8,168 nt of DNA, taken from Desulfobacterales bacterium. Lineage in GTDB: Bacteria > Desulfobacterota > Desulfobacteria > Desulfobacterales > Desulfobacteraceae. Shown in pieces: positions 6,330 through 8,168 of the stretch (the stretch's first letter is position 1; each line of letters starts with the position of its first letter). Both the position numbers and the translations under genes were made by a program. The stretch is from the NCBI GenBank assembly GCA_022361535.1, contig JAKSAU010000729.1, forward strand, positions 1 through 8,168, written 5' to 3'. Below the pieces are notes generated by a model that was not told where the DNA came from, made no database searches, and saw only the letters and a program-made list of their open reading frames with translations.

Positions 6330-6509
6330 ATGCTCAAAACAGCGTGGGAACAACAAGAGAGTGGAACAGAAAAGAGCGTGGAAAAGATATGGTTAGATAG
6401 TAACATTCTAAGATGTGAAAGGCAATATCCGGAGCTGCAGGTTCTCATACGGATGATAAGTATTTTGGACTGCTTGGAAGTCAGTCTCTGTTTTTTGAAC
6501 GAATTATAG
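6330..6509 (+). CDS. doubtful small ORF, 59 residues
   Basis: The only plus-strand ORF in the window that falls mainly outside minus-strand genes. It begins with an ATG 6-7 bases after AGGA and runs to a TAG at 6507-6509, overlapping the end of the methyltransferase gene by 29 bases in antisense. The product starts MLKTAWEQQESGTEKSVEKI and has a hydrophobic C-terminal part (LIRMISILDCLEVSLCFLNEL, near the end). I recognise no domain. A second frame over 6247-6396 is also open for 49 codons, so the openness may only reflect purine-rich composition. No convincing promoter is visible. Confidence 0.2.
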   Translation: MLKTAWEQQESGTEKSVEKIWLDSNILRCERQYPELQVLIRMISILDCLEVSLCFLNEL

Positions 6510-7038
6510 GAAAAAACATAGGCGTTTCTTTACGGTACTCAACATAATCCTTTCCCAATCGTTTAATAAGCTCAGGTTCTTCTATCGCCTTGAGTTCCCA
6601 GTAATTTAGAAGGATGAATAGCGGGGTGAAAACAAATACCAATGAAACAGAGCCTAAAAAGAAACCAAAACCAAAGAGCAAAGAAAACACCCCTGTTAGC
6701 ATTGGATTCCTGGTGTATTTATATGGTCCTGAGGTAACCAGTTGCGGCGGCGGATTAAATGGGACCGGAGTGCCTTTTACCTTAATAAAGTTTTGTACCG
6801 ACCATCCTATTAAGAAAAGCGCCAACAAGAAAACCGGTATGGAAAATAGTCTGCTCAGTTGTTTGGGAAATAAATCCGTAATATTCAATACTTGATCTGT
6901 CTTTAAGGCAATGACAATGAAAGCAAATATTAAAAGACCGAAAAAGGTTGCCCCTATCGGTGTAAAAAGATTGCGAACTTTTCTGGAGCCTGTTGAGATG
7001 CTGTAAAGGGTTTCAATCCATTTGGTTTTAATACTCAT
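6481..7038 (-). CDS. integral-membrane methyltransferase, ICMT/phospholipid methyltransferase family
   Basis: About 185 residues with hydrophobic segments near residues 27-45, 64-82 and 114-146, the last long enough to cross the membrane twice. The family motifs are present: SGPYKYTRNPMLTG just before the third hydrophobic region, and EEPELIKRLGKDYVEYRKETP near the C-terminus. In this superfamily (isoprenylcysteine carboxyl methyltransferase, PE N-methyltransferase, NnrU-like proteins) these residues form the S-adenosylmethionine site. Bacterial members usually have unknown substrates; lipids or small thiol/isoprenoid compounds are possible. The ATG at 7038 has GGGA 7 bases upstream. A TTG two codons earlier (7044) is in frame but has worse spacing. 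The gene starts 25 bases after the stop of the HD-GYP response regulator with no terminator between, so the two are probably co-transcribed. No terminator with a T tail is seen after it. Confidence 0.82.
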   Translation of the reverse strand: MSIKTKWIETLYSISTGSRKVRNLFTPIGATFFGLLIFAFIVIALKTDQVLNITDLFPKQLSRLFSIPVFLLALFLIGWSVQNFIKVKGTPVPFNPPPQLVTSGPYKYTRNPMLTGVFSLLFGFGFFLGSVSLVFVFTPLFILLNYWELKAIEEPELIKRLGKDYVEYRKETPMFFPIIRSKNRD

Positions 7039-7063
7039 ATGCAAGTCCCAGAATTCCTACATT

Positions 7064-8149
7064 TTAGGCCACCATTGCAAATTCCTGCTGGATTTCCTCT
7101 ACTTCTTTCATGTTCTGAGAAAATAGGTCAAAGATTTGTGGGTCAAAATGAGTGCCGGATCCTTTTTCCATCATCTTTAGAGCTTTGTCGTTCGGGATAG
7201 CTCCCTTGTATGGCCTGACACTGGTCAGCGCATCAAATACATCCGCCACTGAGCAGATGCGGCCGGCCAAGGGAATATTTTCTCCTTTCAGTCCATGAGG
7301 ATAACCTGTGCCATCCCATTTTTCATGATGGCTGACTGCAATGATTTCTCCTGTCTGGAGTAATTTAGATGAGGAGCCCTTTAGAATCTGTCCACCGATT
7401 AGCGGGTGTTGTTTTATGACGGCCCACTGGGGCGGGTTTAGTTTTCCTGGCTTGAGAAGGATCTCTTCCGGTGTGCCTATTTTCCCGATATCGTGCATGG
7501 GGCTGGCATTGAGGATCAACTCTGCCTCTCCCGGGGGGAATCTCATTAGCCTGGCCATCATGGCTGAAAAATGGCTCATCCGCTTAATGTGAGAGGCTGT
7601 TCCTTTATCCTTGAACTCGGCTGCCACGGCCAGGCGGTGGATCGTCTCCAAGTGTGCATTGGCAAGTTCTCTTTGAGCCAAGGTCAGGTCCTGCATTGCC
7701 TGTCTTAATGTTTGGGTCCTGCGCTCTACAACCCTCTCCAGTTCCTCTTTGTGCCGCTTAATGGCATCCTGGGCGTCTTTCATCTTGAGCAGTGATGAGA
7801 CCCGTATCTTGAGCTCTGTATTTTCCACAGGCTTGCTGATGTAATCATTAGCCCCTACTTTGACGGCATTGATTCGATCTTCCCTGGAACTTAGACCTGT
7901 GACCATTATGATAGGGATATCGTTGTATTCTTCTGATTCCCTGACTTTTCTGACAACCTCAAATCCATCCATACCCGGCATCATGACATCCAGCAGGATG
8001 AGGTCAATGTCAAAGGCCAAAAAGGTTAGGGCTTCGAATCCGTCTGAGGCAGTTTCTACCTCATATCCGAGCCTGCCTAACATGGTTTTCAACATATCCC
8101 GTATCTGTTGATCATCGTCAGCAACCAGGATACGATGAGTCTTTTCCAT
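7064..8149 (-). CDS. response regulator with REC and HD-GYP domains, probable c-di-GMP phosphodiesterase
   Basis: 361 residues. Residues 5 to about 122 are a receiver domain with acidic pocket Asp11/Asp12, phosphorylation site Asp54 (ILLDVMMPGMDG), Thr84 and Lys106 (SKP). A probable coiled-coil linker (about 123-170, KEELERVVERRTQTLRQ) leads to an HD-GYP domain. That domain is intact: His187, the HD pair His219-Asp220 in HDIGKIG, His248, His274-His275 in HHEKWDGTGYP (GYP 282-284), Asp303 in VADVFDALTS, and RPYK. Family members hydrolyse cyclic di-GMP (some cGAMP) at a bi- or tri-nuclear metal site under control of phosphorylation. The ATG at 8149 has an excellent GGAGGAGGT ribosome site. No sensor kinase is in the window; it may lie upstream beyond the edge. 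The membrane methyltransferase follows in the same operon. Confidence 0.95.
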   Translation of the reverse strand: MEKTHRILVADDDQQIRDMLKTMLGRLGYEVETASDGFEALTFLAFDIDLILLDVMMPGMDGFEVVRKVRESEEYNDIPIIMVTGLSSREDRINAVKVGANDYISKPVENTELKIRVSSLLKMKDAQDAIKRHKEELERVVERRTQTLRQAMQDLTLAQRELANAHLETIHRLAVAAEFKDKGTASHIKRMSHFSAMMARLMRFPPGEAELILNASPMHDIGKIGTPEEILLKPGKLNPPQWAVIKQHPLIGGQILKGSSSKLLQTGEIIAVSHHEKWDGTGYPHGLKGENIPLAGRICSVADVFDALTSVRPYKGAIPNDKALKMMEKGSGTHFDPQIFDLFSQNMKEVEEIQQEFAMVA

Positions 8150-8168
8150 ATTACCTCCTCCCCCGGAA

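Noticed and set aside
6247..6396. Plus-strand ORF of 49 codons starting MQQFEYGCYL
   Set aside because: No ribosome site precedes it and the product is Lys/Arg-rich without a domain. The overlapping 59-codon frame is the better, still doubtful, candidate.
6422..6460. Inverted repeat atccg / cggat after the methyltransferase gene as a terminator
   Set aside because: Only five paired bases around a long loop and no T run on either strand.

Overview
All convincing genes in this window lie on the minus strand, so transcription runs from high to low coordinates. The gene set and protein style suggest an anaerobic Desulfobacterota bacterium, most likely of the Desulfobacterales type. It combines an activating ligase with an iron-sulfur dienoyl/enoate reductase, a FadR-like TetR regulator, a solitary periplasmic binding protein and an HD-GYP response regulator. 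This assignment is an inference from protein character, not from a database search. There are no rRNA, tRNA, CRISPR or insertion-sequence features.

Layout in order of transcription. (1) 8149-6481: a REC/HD-GYP response regulator, probably a cyclic-di-GMP phosphodiesterase, followed after 25 bases by an integral-membrane methyltransferase of the isoprenylcysteine/phospholipid methyltransferase superfamily. (2) 6480-6216: a 265-base gap with a doubtful small plus-strand ORF. (3) 6215-5871: a small antibiotic-biosynthesis-monooxygenase (ABM) domain protein, with a stem-loop just after its stop. (4) 5722-1204: a fatty-acid catabolism locus. A TetR repressor has its own promoter. A FadD-type acyl-CoA ligase and a FadH-like flavin/Fe-S reductase follow as a tightly coupled pair behind a second promoter and end at a good intrinsic terminator. 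(5) 1041-223: a secreted solute-binding protein of the SBP_bac_3 family. It is followed directly by a decayed C-terminal piece of a second, divergent copy.

The ligase would activate a fatty or related carboxylic acid to its CoA thioester. The reductase would remove a conjugated double bond from the enoyl/dienoyl-CoA so that beta-oxidation can proceed. The TetR protein would repress both transcripts until an acyl-CoA signal appears. The two promoters of this locus are nearly the same sequence over their core, and each is followed at the expected transcription start by a different 22-24-base palindrome. This is the strongest regulatory signal in the window.

I did not find a clearly new molecular system. 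The observations most worth checking are the paired promoter boxes with palindromes and the in-place decay of a tandem binding-protein gene.
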